Shown: in pieces, positions 8,957 to 17,608 of the stretch
Numbering within the stretch: the stretch's first letter is position 1
How the letters are laid out: each line of letters starts with the position of its first letter
Assembly: GCF_001548395.1 (NCBI RefSeq)
Contig: NZ_AP017367.1
Coordinates: 3,137,001 to 3,201,000, forward strand
Direction: 5' to 3'
Source: Leptolyngbya sp. O-77
Lineage (GTDB): Bacteria; Cyanobacteriota; Cyanobacteriia; Elainellales; Elainellaceae
Length of the DNA stretch: 64,000 bases
Translations under genes and position numbers: made by a program
Notes under the pieces: model-generated
Database searches by the model: none
Told to the model about the DNA's origin: nothing
The model's input: only the letters and a program-made list of their open reading frames with translations

Positions 8957-8990
8957 CAATCCAAAATCCAAAACTCAAAATCTAAAGTCC
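8957..8990. repeat. AATCCAA/AAATCCA heptad-type short repeat
   Basis: Degenerate copies of a 7-bp CAAAATC unit (AATCCAAAATCCAAAAC...). The same unit occurs at 12364-12391 and 21751-21780, always between genes, like the short tandemly repeated sequences known from filamentous cyanobacteria. Confidence 0.7.
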
Positions 8991-9016
8991 CAAATCGCTG
9001 TCACCCTCAACCCACC

Positions 9017-9625
9017 ATGACCGCCCAACCCCCAAAATCCGCCTTCCCCATGCCACCGTCTGAACCCGGAAATGCCGCCCGCATTCGGAATTTTCTGATT
9101 GCAATGGTGGCGATCGCCCTCAGCACCTCAATCTTTTTCGGGCTGCAATCGCCCAACGGCTCCAGCAACTTGGCGGCGCTGGCCGAATCCGCAGTGCCCT
9201 TGGAGGAAGCCCTGGCCAACAGTAAACCCACGATGATGGAGTTCTACGCCAACTGGTGTACGAGCTGTCAGGCGATGGCGCAAGACTTGATCGAGCTGGA
9301 AAACGAGTATGGCGATCGCGTCAATTTTGTCATGCTGAATGTAGACAATGACCGCTGGCTGCCAGAGATGCTAGCCTATCGAGTCGATGGCATTCCGCAT
9401 TTTGTGTATCTCAATCGGCAGGGAGAGGCGATCGCCAGCATCATCGGCGAACAGCCCCGCACCGTGATGGCTGCAAATCTAGAAGCGCTGTCGAACAATA
9501 CCCCCTTGCCCTATGCGCCTGCCAGCGGACAGGTTTCTAAAGTCAACACCGCCGCTGCCAAAGCCACGCCCGACGACCCGCGTAGCCACGGCAGCCAGGT
9601 AAATCGGGGTTACGAGCAGGGTTAA
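9017..9625 (+). CDS. txlA: membrane-anchored thioredoxin-like protein (TxlA/HCF164 type)
   Basis: ATG at 9017 gives 202 residues: a short N-terminal segment, one membrane anchor at about residues 24-42, then a thioredoxin fold with active site WCTSC at residues 80-84 and the cis-proline region GIPHFVYL. TxlA/HCF164 proteins pass reducing equivalents into the thylakoid lumen and are needed for cytochrome b6f or general redox balance. An in-frame extension to 8846 exists but overlaps menG and is unlikely. The tail is Ala/Ser rich. The family name is inferred from motif plus single anchor. Confidence 0.85.
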   Translation: MTAQPPKSAFPMPPSEPGNAARIRNFLIAMVAIALSTSIFFGLQSPNGSSNLAALAESAVPLEEALANSKPTMMEFYANWCTSCQAMAQDLIELENEYGDRVNFVMLNVDNDRWLPEMLAYRVDGIPHFVYLNRQGEAIASIIGEQPRTVMAANLEALSNNTPLPYAPASGQVSKVNTAAAKATPDDPRSHGSQVNRGYEQG

Positions 9626-10104
9626 GGGCGGGGTTAGGAATTTAGAAGGCACTGCCCTAGCGGGATAGGGCTAGAGGCGTTGCTACTCAAGCAAAGCCCG
9701 TAATTTGCAAAACTCAGCCCCAAAGCTCAGCCCCAAAACTCAGCCCACAGGTAGAGTTTCGGTTTTCCGTCTTGCCAGCGGCGTGTCGAATGTCGCTACA
9801 ATGGGGCTTAGTTCTACTGCGGCGTTGGTGACTGCCAATAACGTTTTATGATCTATGCTTCGACTAAACGGGAGTCGTGATGTCTCGATGGCAGTAGACT
9901 GAGCCTGTCTTGGCCACAAGCTTGTACTCAGAAACTTTAAATCGAGGCCGAGAGTCCCACCTGGATTTATCCAGGTCAAAAACTGAGGTAAGACGGCGTT
10001 GTGGGGAACTTTTAAGTCATTCTCTTTGAAGTAATTCTCAATCAAAATTCCTCTGTCTGTTGGGCGGGGGAATTTTCGTATGCAGGGCTGGGGAGCGTTT
10101 TGGG
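9626..10104. other. gene-free region carrying a structured RNA candidate
   Basis: No supported gene. A triplicated CAGCCCCAAA-type unit occurs at about 9712-9746, followed by the folded element listed at 9760-10000. Reading frames on the minus strand here (for example ending at 9740) have no recognisable protein features and are best explained by the paired structure. Confidence 0.5.
9760..10000 (+). ncRNA. candidate structured non-coding RNA of unknown family
   Basis: A long-range stem pairs CCGTCTTGCC (9767-9776) with GGTAAGACGG (9987-9996). Inside it, a 15-bp arm pairs 9805-9820 with 9891-9905 and encloses two hairpins (TTGG/CCAA at 9825-9838; CGACT/AGTCG at 9861-9877). A CTCAG/CTGAG stem (9927-9931 with 9983-9987) encloses a perfect hairpin ACCTGGA/TCCAGGT (9959-9976). 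The non-Watson-Crick pairs in the closing stem and the 15-bp arm are G-U only if the plus strand is the RNA, which favours that strand. The nested, multibranched layout is not that of 6S RNA or tmRNA; a mobile-element-associated RNA such as HEARO/OMEGA is one guess. Confidence 0.5.
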
Positions 10105-10356
10105 ATGGATGATGTGCTGCAATGGTCAGCGGTGACGCTGGTGGGGCTGGTGCTGTGGGCGTTGGTGCTGGCCTCGCGGCGAAAGATTGCCCGCTGGCGT
10201 GCCCGTGTTCCATCGGCTCCTTTGGGGCAAGCGGTGAGCAGTTTTGACCCACAGACTGGGGCATCCGCCCAGAAGTCGGCTGCCCCTCCCACAGAAGCCC
10301 CTGATGCCGCCATTCGGCTGACCTATCGCGGCGTGTCCTATCTGCGCTGGCGTTAG
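10105..10356 (+). CDS. small membrane-anchored DUF4278 protein
   Basis: ATG at 10105 gives 83 residues: an N-terminal membrane segment (WSAVTLVGLVLWALVLA), a basic juxtamembrane stretch, a Pro/Ala linker and the C-terminal motif RLTYRGVSYLRW. The TYRGVSY motif is the hallmark of DUF4278, a short cyanobacterial domain of unknown function. The frame opens earlier at 10060, but the hydrophobic start and size favour 10105. It converges on the SAM hydroxide adenosyltransferase gene with a 42-bp gap. Confidence 0.7.
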   Translation: MDDVLQWSAVTLVGLVLWALVLASRRKIARWRARVPSAPLGQAVSSFDPQTGASAQKSAAPPTEAPDAAIRLTYRGVSYLRWR

Positions 10357-10398
10357 GGAAAACGCAATGAAAAGACTCTAGCGGGCGATCGCCCCAGC

Positions 10399-11202
10399 CT
10401 AGCCCAAATCCAGCCGGACGCTATCGCCAACTGCCAATCCCAACTGCTGTTGAGCATTGCCCCTGTTGCAGGCAATCTCGACATAGCCGTGGCTACCAAT
10501 CAGCGCCAGCAGATCGCCAGGGTTCGAGTCCGCATAGGTTTTGCCGCTCGGAATCGAAGCATATTGCTCCGCAGGGCTAGCGCCAACGCCCACGCGCAGA
10601 TTCCAAGTGCATCCCGACACCGCAGAGCCGGGAATCGTAGTAATAGCGTTGCCAAAATGGTCGATTGCCTGGATATGTCCTGTCAGAACTTGGCCCTCTC
10701 GATTCCAGGGCGGTAGGTCGAGCTGAATTAGCGAATCGGGGGCGATCGCCCGTCCCAGTTCTGCCAGCGCCACGCCGCGAGCTAGGTATGCGCCCACGGG
10801 GGCAAACACATCGCGGCCGTGAAACGTGGCGCTGGGGCTGGGCGTGCGCCAGTAGGCCGAGTTGGTGAGTTCTACCGCTGCTAGCACAGGACGATGCTCC
10901 AGCACGCCGCCAAACAGGCCATTGTCTGGCCCGACGAGATAGCCGTCTGACAACTGAAGCGCGATCGCCCGCCGCTGCCCACCCACACCCGGATCGACCA
11001 CCGCCACATGCACCGTGCCCGCCGGAAAATAGGGATAGGCCGTCATCAGGTGAAAGCGGGCGGCGGCGATGTCCTGTGGTGGGATCTGATGGGTCAGGTC
11101 GATGACCGTCAGCGTGGGATTAATTTGGGCGATCGCCCCTTTCATCACCCCAACGTAGGTATCCGTCAGCCCAAAGTCGGTGAGTAGCGTGAGAACTCCC
11201 AT
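10399..11202 (-). CDS. SAM hydroxide adenosyltransferase family protein (DUF62)
   Basis: This 267-residue protein begins MGVLTLLTDFGLTDTYVGVM and has the family segments DLTHQIPPQDI, VHVAVVDPGVGG and GPDNGLFG, then HGRDVFAPVGAYLA and HFGNAITTI. It belongs to the fluorinase/chlorinase fold, whose common members hydrolyse S-adenosylmethionine to adenosine and methionine using hydroxide. There is no sign that it is a true halogenase, but that cannot be excluded from sequence reading alone. ATG at 11202 fits the family start. It is likely a soluble cytoplasmic trimer. Confidence 0.9.
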   Translation of the reverse strand: MGVLTLLTDFGLTDTYVGVMKGAIAQINPTLTVIDLTHQIPPQDIAAARFHLMTAYPYFPAGTVHVAVVDPGVGGQRRAIALQLSDGYLVGPDNGLFGGVLEHRPVLAAVELTNSAYWRTPSPSATFHGRDVFAPVGAYLARGVALAELGRAIAPDSLIQLDLPPWNREGQVLTGHIQAIDHFGNAITTIPGSAVSGCTWNLRVGVGASPAEQYASIPSGKTYADSNPGDLLALIGSHGYVEIACNRGNAQQQLGLAVGDSVRLDLG

Positions 11203-11603
11203 CAGAATGAGGAATTACATAACGTTTTGCAGGAAGACAGAAATGCGTTTAAGAAAATACATTAAAATTCTTATAAGAATTTTTTAGTGTCTTTCGCGAG
11301 AACGATTGTAGGAATTTCAAGTGGAGGAGCTCAAGTGGGAGTTTTTCAGTGGGGGCTTTCAAAGTAAAAGGGGCTTTCAAAACTAAAGCTTGAATTCGCT
11401 TAGATGGCTTAAAGCTCAAGAGGTTAACAAAAACGTGGCAACTCTTGTGAAAACTTTTGGATGATAACTCTCAAAACGTTGCCTTTTCAAAGGCTGATGA
11501 AAGGTTGATAGGAAGGCGCTTGATCAAAGGGGGATGAATTTCAGACGCGAATTATAACTTGGGCAAAAATTGGTTGCAGATGGGTTGCAGCCCAATCCCG
11601 AAT
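11203..11603. other. AT-rich intergenic region
   Basis: No gene is seen. It contains a perfect 20-bp palindrome (11264-11283) and several degenerate copies of a GGGGCTTTCAAA-like unit around 11335-11385. It lies between the divergent SAM hydroxide adenosyltransferase promoter side and the VOC stop codon. Confidence 0.4.
11264..11283. repeat. perfect 20-bp AT-rich palindrome
   Basis: The half-site AAAATTCTTA is followed by its exact inverted copy. It lies about 60 bp upstream of the SAM hydroxide adenosyltransferase start and could be an operator or a small hairpin; no regulator can be named. Confidence 0.6.
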
Positions 11604-11993
11604 TCAGGCTTCTTGGAGTTGGGCATTTTCGCCAAAACACAGTTCGTAGCCGTCCGGATCGGTAATGCGAATCTCGTTCATGCCATAAAACGTGACCACC
11701 GTTTTGCCGACCACCATGCCGCTGTCGATCAGGTGGGCGCGGACTCGCTCCACGCTCTCTGGGTAGAAATAAAGCACCACATCCCGGAACTCGCCCTCTG
11801 CGCGGTCGTCATTCGCATCGCGAGTCGTCACCATTAGCTCCACATCCTCATCTGCTTTGAAGCGGGCCCAAAAGGGCTTGCCGCCATTTTCCAACAGCCC
11901 CATCAACTGAAATCCAAGTGTTTGTGTATAGAAATGGATGCTGCGGCCGACATCGGCAACCGCCAGCATGGGCACCATAGACTGAAATTTCAT
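11604..11993 (-). CDS. VOC superfamily protein (glyoxalase/bleomycin-resistance-like)
   Basis: ATG at 11993 gives 129 residues starting MKFQSMVPMLAVADVGRSI, the usual first strand of a vicinal-oxygen-chelate domain. The pattern continues with FYTQTLGFQLMG, and the C-terminal part has RITDPDGYELCFGE, with the conserved acidic metal ligand position. A GTG start at 12035 would add 14 residues without family support. VOC proteins bind a metal and act on diverse small molecules, or bind antibiotics; the substrate here cannot be read from sequence. No functional partner is adjacent. Confidence 0.8.
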   Translation of the reverse strand: MKFQSMVPMLAVADVGRSIHFYTQTLGFQLMGLLENGGKPFWARFKADEDVELMVTTRDANDDRAEGEFRDVVLYFYPESVERVRAHLIDSGMVVGKTVVTFYGMNEIRITDPDGYELCFGENAQLQEA

Positions 11994-12486
11994 ACCTGCG
12001 TACACAAGCTCAACCTTTTCATCGTACAGAGGCACTAATTTAACTGTGGATAAAGCTTCGCAAAGTAGTGTAAACGAATGCGAAGGTCTTTGTTACGACG
12101 AAATTTGTTCGTTGTGTTAATGCCTTAGTCGCTCCAACAGTGTGGGCTAAACGCGATTTTTCAGCGGGCCGCCTGCTGTGATTTATTGCTTCGATACATC
12201 CCCTAATTTCCGCAACAGATTGGGCAAGGGATGAGGGCGTTTTACGTCAAGCTGCTATGCAGAAATATATGCAGAAACAGCAGTTTATTCTCTCTGCTGC
12301 ACGATCAATTCTCCTGCGTGGCGCGACGAATGAAATTGCCAGAAGCCTTGAAACCAGTTCACTGGCAATCCAAAATCCAAAATCCAAAATCTCTCCAAGC
12401 CGAGCGATCGCCCCTTTCCCTGCCTCTATCATCCCCAGATAGAATGAAGCTTTAGGGCTTTGTCCTGTCTTCCTCGCTGCCTGCCT
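11994..12486. other. intergenic region, nothing recognised beyond short repeats
   Basis: There is a heptad-type repeat at 12364-12391 (CAAAATC units). No gene, terminator or clear promoter is visible. Confidence 0.4.
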
Positions 12487-13266
12487 ATGCTGCCCAGAGA
12501 CGAATTGCTGAAGGGAATCGAAAACCGTGAAGTGGCGGTGCGCGTGCTGGATCGGGCAGAGCAGGCGATCAAGACCTGGGAGGTCGTGTGTACAGATTTT
12601 CTGTCTCCACCGGAACTGGCCGAGGCACGGCAAATGCTGGGGCGGCTGGCGGAGGTGCATCTGCTGGCGTGGGGCGGCTATCCGCAGGCCGAACGGCAGC
12701 GCATGGCGATCGCCCGTCCCGAAATTCCTCTCGACGAGAGCCAGGTGGCGCTGGCGGCGCTGGATATTAACGGCAACTTCTTGTTTGACCCGGCGACCCA
12801 CCGCGATTTTTTGGGGGCGCTGCTGGGCACGGGCATTGTGCGCGAGAAGGTGGGCGATATTTTGGTACTGGGGGAACGCGGGGCGCAGGCGGTAGTGGTG
12901 CCCGAACTGGTGGAGTTTTTGGAAATGGGGCTGACGCAGGTGCGGTCAGTGCCCGTGAAGACGCGCCGATTGGACTTTGCTGAGCTAAAAGTCCGCGAAC
13001 CCAAGAAGAAGGAAATGACCACGGTGGAAGCGTCGCTGCGGCTGGATGCGATCGCCTCAGCGGGCTTTGGCATGTCGCGCAGCAAAATGGTAGACCTGAT
13101 CAGCGCAGGCGACGTGCGGGTGAACTGGAAAGACATCACCCAGCCTAGCCACCCACTCAAGTCGGGCGATCTGGTGGCGATTCGCGGCAAAGGGCGACTG
13201 GAGGTCGGAGAAATTGCTGTTACAAAGAAAGATCGCTATCGCGTGCAAATGACGCGGTTTATGTAG
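12487..13266 (+). CDS. photosystem II S4 domain protein (YlmH-like RNA-binding protein)
   Basis: ATG at 12487 gives 259 residues. The C-terminal 75 residues are an S4 RNA-binding domain (SLRLDAIASAGFGMSRSKM, then GDVRVNWKDI and GDLVAIRGKGRLEVGE); the N-terminal part resembles the YlmH fold. Cyanobacterial and plastid homologues are annotated as photosystem II S4 domain proteins, and the bacterial relative YlmH/RqcP acts on stalled large ribosomal subunits. The precise role in cyanobacteria is not settled. The gene stands alone. Confidence 0.85.
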   Translation: MLPRDELLKGIENREVAVRVLDRAEQAIKTWEVVCTDFLSPPELAEARQMLGRLAEVHLLAWGGYPQAERQRMAIARPEIPLDESQVALAALDINGNFLFDPATHRDFLGALLGTGIVREKVGDILVLGERGAQAVVVPELVEFLEMGLTQVRSVPVKTRRLDFAELKVREPKKKEMTTVEASLRLDAIASAGFGMSRSKMVDLISAGDVRVNWKDITQPSHPLKSGDLVAIRGKGRLEVGEIAVTKKDRYRVQMTRFM

Positions 13267-13690
13267 TGGCTCTAGTGGGCATAGCAGCAAGCCTGTTACG
13301 CACCTAGGTAAGGGCCCGCTGGCTAGTTGGTTAATGCTTTTAAGATGGTCTGAGATGGGTCTAGCGTGATTCCTGGTCGGGCGATCGCCCTGCAAGATCA
13401 TCCCCCCATGCCCCGTTTCCCGCTACATTAAGGGAATGTTCCCAAGCGATAGTTCTCTAAACTGTTATTAAGGTTCTTAAAAAGGATATTTTTGCTAGTG
13501 CAGGGGTTCTGTGAGGCGGGGTGATACTGTTTCGGCACGGTATTCCGGTACAGTGTTCCTGGTTTTGAGCAGAGCCGCTGGTTTTATTAGTTTCTCTACC
13601 TCTGTAGTGATTAATTAGTAGGTAGTTGGTAATTTGTAGTTGGTAATTTATCAATCGGCAACACCGTTTAGTAAACGAGGCGATTAAGCG
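13267..13690. other. intergenic region, no gene seen
   Basis: A degenerate tandem TAGTTGGTAATTT unit lies at about 13621-13655, and a GGTATTCCGGTAC inverted repeat near 13538. A GAGG motif at 13677-13680 probably serves the TTG start at 13691. Confidence 0.4.
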
Positions 13691-14479
13691 TTGGACGAGA
13701 CTTTTCAGATTCACATTAACCGGATTGCCCGGATGACGCTGCCCGAAGCTCGCAAGACCCAGGTGCAGCACATTCAGCCTTCTCCCAAGTTTTATCCAAA
13801 AGACGGACAAATCCAGCCGTCGCCGTTCCCAGGCTACAGCATCATTACGCCGCCCTGGGTAGACGATTCGGAAAATGGCTCGTTCTATGAGCAGTTGCAA
13901 GCGCTCCAGCAGCGCGTAGTGCAGGAGCTTGAGCCAGGAATGCTGGTGCCCGTGCCGCCTGACAGCTTTCATATGACGCTGGCTGACTTGATTTGGGACA
14001 GCGCTTTTCACCATGCGGTAGAAGAAGATGCCGAGTTTGAGCGAAAATTGCGCGATCGCCTCCGCATCTTGTTCGAGCAGTTTCAGGCTTCCGTAGAGGG
14101 CGCACAGCCCATTTACTGGCAGATCTTGGGGCTGATTGTGATGCCCCGCGCCGTGGGGGTGTGTCTGCTGCCCAAAGATGAAGCTTCTTATCAGCAGATC
14201 GTGGCGCTGCGCCGACTGATTTATCAAGACCATGACCTAATCGCGCTAGGCATCGAGCAGCAGTATCACCTGACGGCACACGTCACGCTGGGCTATTTTG
14301 GCCAGTTGCCCGACACGCTCGACCGCGAGGCCCTGAGCGATCGCCTCAGCAGCATCAACAACGACTGGCTCGACGCGACCGATCCGCAGCCGCTCTGGGT
14401 TCACCGCGCTGAGCTGCGAAAGTTTGACGACATGACGCGCTACTATCGTGAGCCAGACTGGGCAACCGTTAGTTTTTGA
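13691..14479 (+). CDS. DUF1868 protein, 2H-phosphoesterase-like
   Basis: A TTG start at 13691 gives 262 residues. Two H-x-T motifs characteristic of the 2H phosphoesterase superfamily are seen: HMT at residues 94-96 (SFHMTLADL) and HVT at 197-199 (TAHVTLGYFG). These proteins cleave 2',3'-cyclic or related phosphodiesters, often on RNA or nucleotides. The cyanobacterial DUF1868 group has no known substrate. The 3' end and the gap to cbiC carry a repeated GTTAGTTTTTGAGCC unit, the first copy of which encodes the last residues. Cytoplasmic location is inferred. Confidence 0.8.
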   Translation: MDETFQIHINRIARMTLPEARKTQVQHIQPSPKFYPKDGQIQPSPFPGYSIITPPWVDDSENGSFYEQLQALQQRVVQELEPGMLVPVPPDSFHMTLADLIWDSAFHHAVEEDAEFERKLRDRLRILFEQFQASVEGAQPIYWQILGLIVMPRAVGVCLLPKDEASYQQIVALRRLIYQDHDLIALGIEQQYHLTAHVTLGYFGQLPDTLDREALSDRLSSINNDWLDATDPQPLWVHRAELRKFDDMTRYYREPDWATVSF

Positions 14480-14513
14480 GCCGTTAGTTTTTGAGCCGTT
14501 AGTTTTTGATCGA
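14468..14513. repeat. three copies of a 15-bp unit at the DUF1868 3' end
   Basis: GTTAGTTTTTGAGCC recurs at 15-bp spacing from 14468, with a third partial copy ending GTTAGTTTTTGATCG. The first copy spans the stop codon. Confidence 0.85.
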
Positions 14514-14524
14514 AAGGATGAAGG

Positions 14525-15166
14525 ATGAGCGGTGAACCTCCCCTGTCCCCGCTGAATCATCCAATTGTGGAGCAGAGTTTTGCGGTCATTGACCGGGAAA
14601 TTGGGCCCCACGGTTTTGATCCGGCGGAATATGCGATCGCCCGCCGGGTGATCCACAGCACGGCGGATTTTGAGTTCAAAGATCTGCTGCGGTTTGGCGA
14701 GGGCGCGATTGTGGGGGCGATCGCCGCTTTGCAGCGCCAGTCGCCGATCGTGGTGGATGTCAGCATGGTGCGCCAGGGTATCGCCACAATGGTCGCCAAA
14801 ACGTTTTGCAATCCGATCGTGACGGCTGTCGAAGCGGCCGACGCAGCCCTGCCAGGAAAGACCCGCACCGAAACGGGCATTTTGCGCTGCTGCGAACAAT
14901 ACCCCGACGCGATTTACGCTATTGGCAACGCACCGACGGCGCTCCTTGCCCTCTGCCACGCCACACAAACCGCCAAAACTCAGCCCGCGCTGGTGATCGG
15001 CGCACCAGTTGGGTTTATCTCTGTGCTGGAATCAAAAGCTGCCCTGGCAAGCACGATGCTCCCTCAGATTCGGGTTGAAGGACGAAAAGGTGGCTCAGCC
15101 GTGGCTGCGGCGATCGTCAATGCGCTGCTGGCTTTAGCCTGGGAAGATGCTCACAGACTTGCTTAA
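14525..15166 (+). CDS. cbiC: precorrin-8X methylmutase / cobalt-precorrin-8 methylmutase
   Basis: This 213-residue product has the CbiC/CobH signature: RRVIHSTADF (catalytic His at about residue 44), then VVDVSMVRQGI, ETGILRCCEQ, AIGNAPTALLAL and GAPVGFISVLESK. It moves the C11 methyl to C12 to give (cobalt-)hydrogenobyrinate in corrinoid synthesis. Corrinoid is relevant here because the window also holds an adenosylcobalamin-dependent ribonucleotide reductase. ATG at 14525 has an AAGGATGA stretch just before it. No other cobalamin gene is adjacent. Confidence 0.93.
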   Translation: MSGEPPLSPLNHPIVEQSFAVIDREIGPHGFDPAEYAIARRVIHSTADFEFKDLLRFGEGAIVGAIAALQRQSPIVVDVSMVRQGIATMVAKTFCNPIVTAVEAADAALPGKTRTETGILRCCEQYPDAIYAIGNAPTALLALCHATQTAKTQPALVIGAPVGFISVLESKAALASTMLPQIRVEGRKGGSAVAAAIVNALLALAWEDAHRLA

Positions 15167-15193
15167 CCAAGGATTTCTGCCGTTCTCCAACCT

Positions 15194-15682
15194 CTACACC
15201 TGGCAGCGATCGCCCTCGTTACACGCCCGCCGTTCTTGCCGCTGACGCACCAGTTCTGCCAGGTCGGGGCGGCCCGTCAGCCGCAAGCGCCACGCTGCCC
15301 AAATGCCATACAGCCAGTCGGCGATCGCCCCAACGACAGGCACTTTGGTAATCGCATAAATCCAGCCCATGCCCAGCACGTCGTAGACCTGGCGAAACAC
15401 TTCCACGTTTTTGATCACGCTGCCGTCTGCCAGAACTGCGTGAATCCGTCCCATTGCCGTTTCAAACTCTACGCCGCCATGCTCGGCTGGGTCGTAGTTC
15501 TCTGCGGCGATGTCTACAAATTCCACCAGCCCCCGCCCAGCATCTTTTGCCCGCAAGAAGTTGACCTCTCTGACACAAAGCGGGCACTCGCCATCGTAAA
15601 GCAGCTTGACCTGCCAAGTCGGTGTCGCAACATCTGGCGCAGGCACGGCGGAAGACTCGGAAACCATTGGAGATGAAGCCAT
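15194..15682 (-). CDS. thiol-disulfide oxidoreductase DCC family protein (DUF393)
   Basis: From ATG at 15682 the product has 162 residues with the DCC signature YDGECPLCVREVNFL (CPLC at residues 33-36) and a thioredoxin-like fold ending in WLYGIWAAWRLRLTGR. The frame opens up to 15769, but the extra stretch has no conserved residues; ATG 15667 is another possible start. DCC proteins are presumed thiol-disulfide exchangers with unknown partners. It lies downstream of purF in the same direction and could be cotranscribed, though an AT-rich hairpin sits between them. Confidence 0.82.
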   Translation of the reverse strand: MASSPMVSESSAVPAPDVATPTWQVKLLYDGECPLCVREVNFLRAKDAGRGLVEFVDIAAENYDPAEHGGVEFETAMGRIHAVLADGSVIKNVEVFRQVYDVLGMGWIYAITKVPVVGAIADWLYGIWAAWRLRLTGRPDLAELVRQRQERRACNEGDRCQV

Positions 15683-15775
15683 AGAAATAAACTTTGAGAA
15701 ACTTTGGGAAATTTTGAAGGATTTTGAAGAATAAAGCGCAGAACACTCAGCAGCAGAACCCGGAAGCATCCTGCC

Positions 15776-15797
15776 CTTTATTTTAAGAAAAATAAAG
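15776..15797 (-). terminator. possible terminator hairpin after purF
   Basis: CTTTATTTT pairs with AAAATAAAG around a 4-base loop. A run of T residues in the minus-strand sense precedes the stem and no long T run follows it, so it is a weak candidate for termination or for RNA stabilisation. Confidence 0.35.
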
Positions 15798-15812
15798 CAA
15801 TTAAAAAAACAA

Positions 15813-17435
15813 TTACACCGACGCAGGTTGCGAAAGCGGAGACTCGATTTTTGCCTGGGCGGCCTTTCCTCTTTCTAGCTTTTCCTTCTCTAGCTTCTCA
15901 AACATCAGCTTCGAGCGCTTCACCTGCTCTGGCACCGGCACCGGATAGTTGCCCGTAAAGCAGGCCGAGCAAAAGCTTTCGGTGTCGGTCTGTGTGGCCT
16001 GGAGCATTCCCTCCCAACTCAGATAGGCGAGGGAATCGACGCCAATCTGGTGGGCGATTTCTTCAACGGTTTTGGTCGCGGCGATGAGTTGATCCTGCGA
16101 ATCGGTGTCGATGCCATAAAAGCAGGGGTGCGTCACCGGGGGTGAGGAAATCCGCATGTGGACTTCTGTTGCGCCCGCATCCCGGAGCGCTTTCACGATC
16201 TTGCGGCTGGTGTTGCCCCGCACCAGCGAATCGTCCACGATCAAAATCCGCTTGCCCACCAGCACATCGCGCAGCGGATTGAGCTTCATGCGAATGCCAG
16301 CCTCGCGCATACTCTGGGTCGGCTGAATAAAGGTTCGCCCTACGTAGCGATTTTTGATCAGACCCTCGGCGTAGGGCACTTTGGATTCGCGGGAGTAGCC
16401 GATGGCGGCGGGAACCCCCGAATCAGGCACGCCCATCACCAGGTCCACATCGGCAGGATTTTCTATCGCCAGTTGCTTGCCCAGCCGCAGCCGATAGCTA
16501 TAGAGGCTTTCCTCATGCATAAGGCTGTCAGGGCGGGCGAAGTAGATCATCTCGAAGATGCACAGCTTTCGGGTTTGGGGTTCGGCCCAGCGGACGGAGT
16601 GCAAGCCCTGCTCGTTGATCCAGACCAGTTCGCCTGGCTCCACGTCGCGCAGGTATTCGGCATTGATAATGTCTAGCCCACAGGTTTCTGAGGCCACAAC
16701 ATAGCGAGAGGTGCGATCGCGCTCGTCGTCGGGCAGCGTGCCGATCACCAGCGGGCGAATACCGTTGGGGTCGCGGGTGACGAGCAGTCCGGCGGGCGTG
16801 CCGATCACCAGGCTAAAGGCTCCTTGGCAGCGCTTGAAGGCGGCGATCGCCCCGTCCAGCCAGTCCATGCCGCTGTTCACCGCTTCGGCGACTGCAAAGG
16901 CGATCGATTCAGAATCGGTCGTGGTTTGAAGTTGGGCGTTTTGTTGCAGCAGTTCCTCTCGCAGGATTCCAGCATTGACCAGGTTGCCGTTGTGGGCCAG
17001 CGCTAGCGGGCCGAGCCGAGTTTGCACCACTGCGGGCTGGGCGTTGACCACGCGGCTCGATCCCGTCGTGGAATAGCGCGTGTGTCCCACGGCCAGTCCG
17101 CCTTTGAGCGTTGCGAGGATCTGTTCGCTGAAGACCTGCGTCACTAGCCCCATCTCTTTATATAGATGCAATTGCAGATCCAGCGGCGCAACGTTGCGGT
17201 AGCGACTCACTTCTGAAACGGAGGTGCCCTCGTAGGTGGCAATGCCTGCCGACTCTTGCCCGCGATGCTGGAGCGCAAACAGCCCAAAATAGGTTAGCTT
17301 GGCGACATCCTCACCCGGTGCGTATACGCCAAACACACCGCAAGCTTCTTCGGGCTTGTCAGGGCGATCGCCCTCCTCTGGCTCATACGACTCAAACCTA
17401 GCAGGCGGCAGACAATCTTCATCGTCGGGCATCAT
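15813..17435 (-). CDS. purF: amidophosphoribosyltransferase
   Basis: This 540-residue enzyme makes phosphoribosylamine from PRPP and glutamine, the first committed step of purine synthesis. After a 31-residue propeptide-like leader comes the nucleophile Cys32 in ACGVFGVY. The glutaminase domain continues with HRGQESAGI, HTRYSTTG and HNGNLVNA; the PRPP-binding loop of the type I PRTase domain is RILIVDDSLVRGNTSRK. Two ATGs lie at 17435 and 17432. It lies 174 bp downstream of purL on the same strand, a usual cyanobacterial arrangement. Confidence 0.96.
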   Translation of the reverse strand: MMPDDEDCLPPARFESYEPEEGDRPDKPEEACGVFGVYAPGEDVAKLTYFGLFALQHRGQESAGIATYEGTSVSEVSRYRNVAPLDLQLHLYKEMGLVTQVFSEQILATLKGGLAVGHTRYSTTGSSRVVNAQPAVVQTRLGPLALAHNGNLVNAGILREELLQQNAQLQTTTDSESIAFAVAEAVNSGMDWLDGAIAAFKRCQGAFSLVIGTPAGLLVTRDPNGIRPLVIGTLPDDERDRTSRYVVASETCGLDIINAEYLRDVEPGELVWINEQGLHSVRWAEPQTRKLCIFEMIYFARPDSLMHEESLYSYRLRLGKQLAIENPADVDLVMGVPDSGVPAAIGYSRESKVPYAEGLIKNRYVGRTFIQPTQSMREAGIRMKLNPLRDVLVGKRILIVDDSLVRGNTSRKIVKALRDAGATEVHMRISSPPVTHPCFYGIDTDSQDQLIAATKTVEEIAHQIGVDSLAYLSWEGMLQATQTDTESFCSACFTGNYPVPVPEQVKRSKLMFEKLEKEKLERGKAAQAKIESPLSQPASV

Positions 17436-17608
17436 GGCGTGTCTCCAAAGGATTCGGGGTTTGGAATGGGGAGATTAGGCGGAGTCCCAAGGGAAAGGGC
17501 TTAACTTGTTTGTAACAATCCCTTAATCCTCTCACAGGCTTGCAGCGAAGCAAGGGGGAATCTTACGGACATTCGGCACAGTTGGCGGGCGTAGGTCTAC
17601 AGGCAGAA

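Noticed and set aside
9740..10264. 174-codon minus-strand frame over the folded element
   Set aside because: No homology features. The compensating G-U pairs support an RNA structure on the plus strand.
10505..10540. tRNA-like T-loop string GGTTCGAGTCC
   Set aside because: It lies within the coding sequence of the SAM hydroxide adenosyltransferase (codons for ADSNPGD) and no acceptor or anticodon stem can be drawn.
13457..14233. 258-codon minus-strand frame over the DUF1868 gene
   Set aside because: Opposite a gene with clear H-x-T motifs; composition is that of an inverted coding strand.
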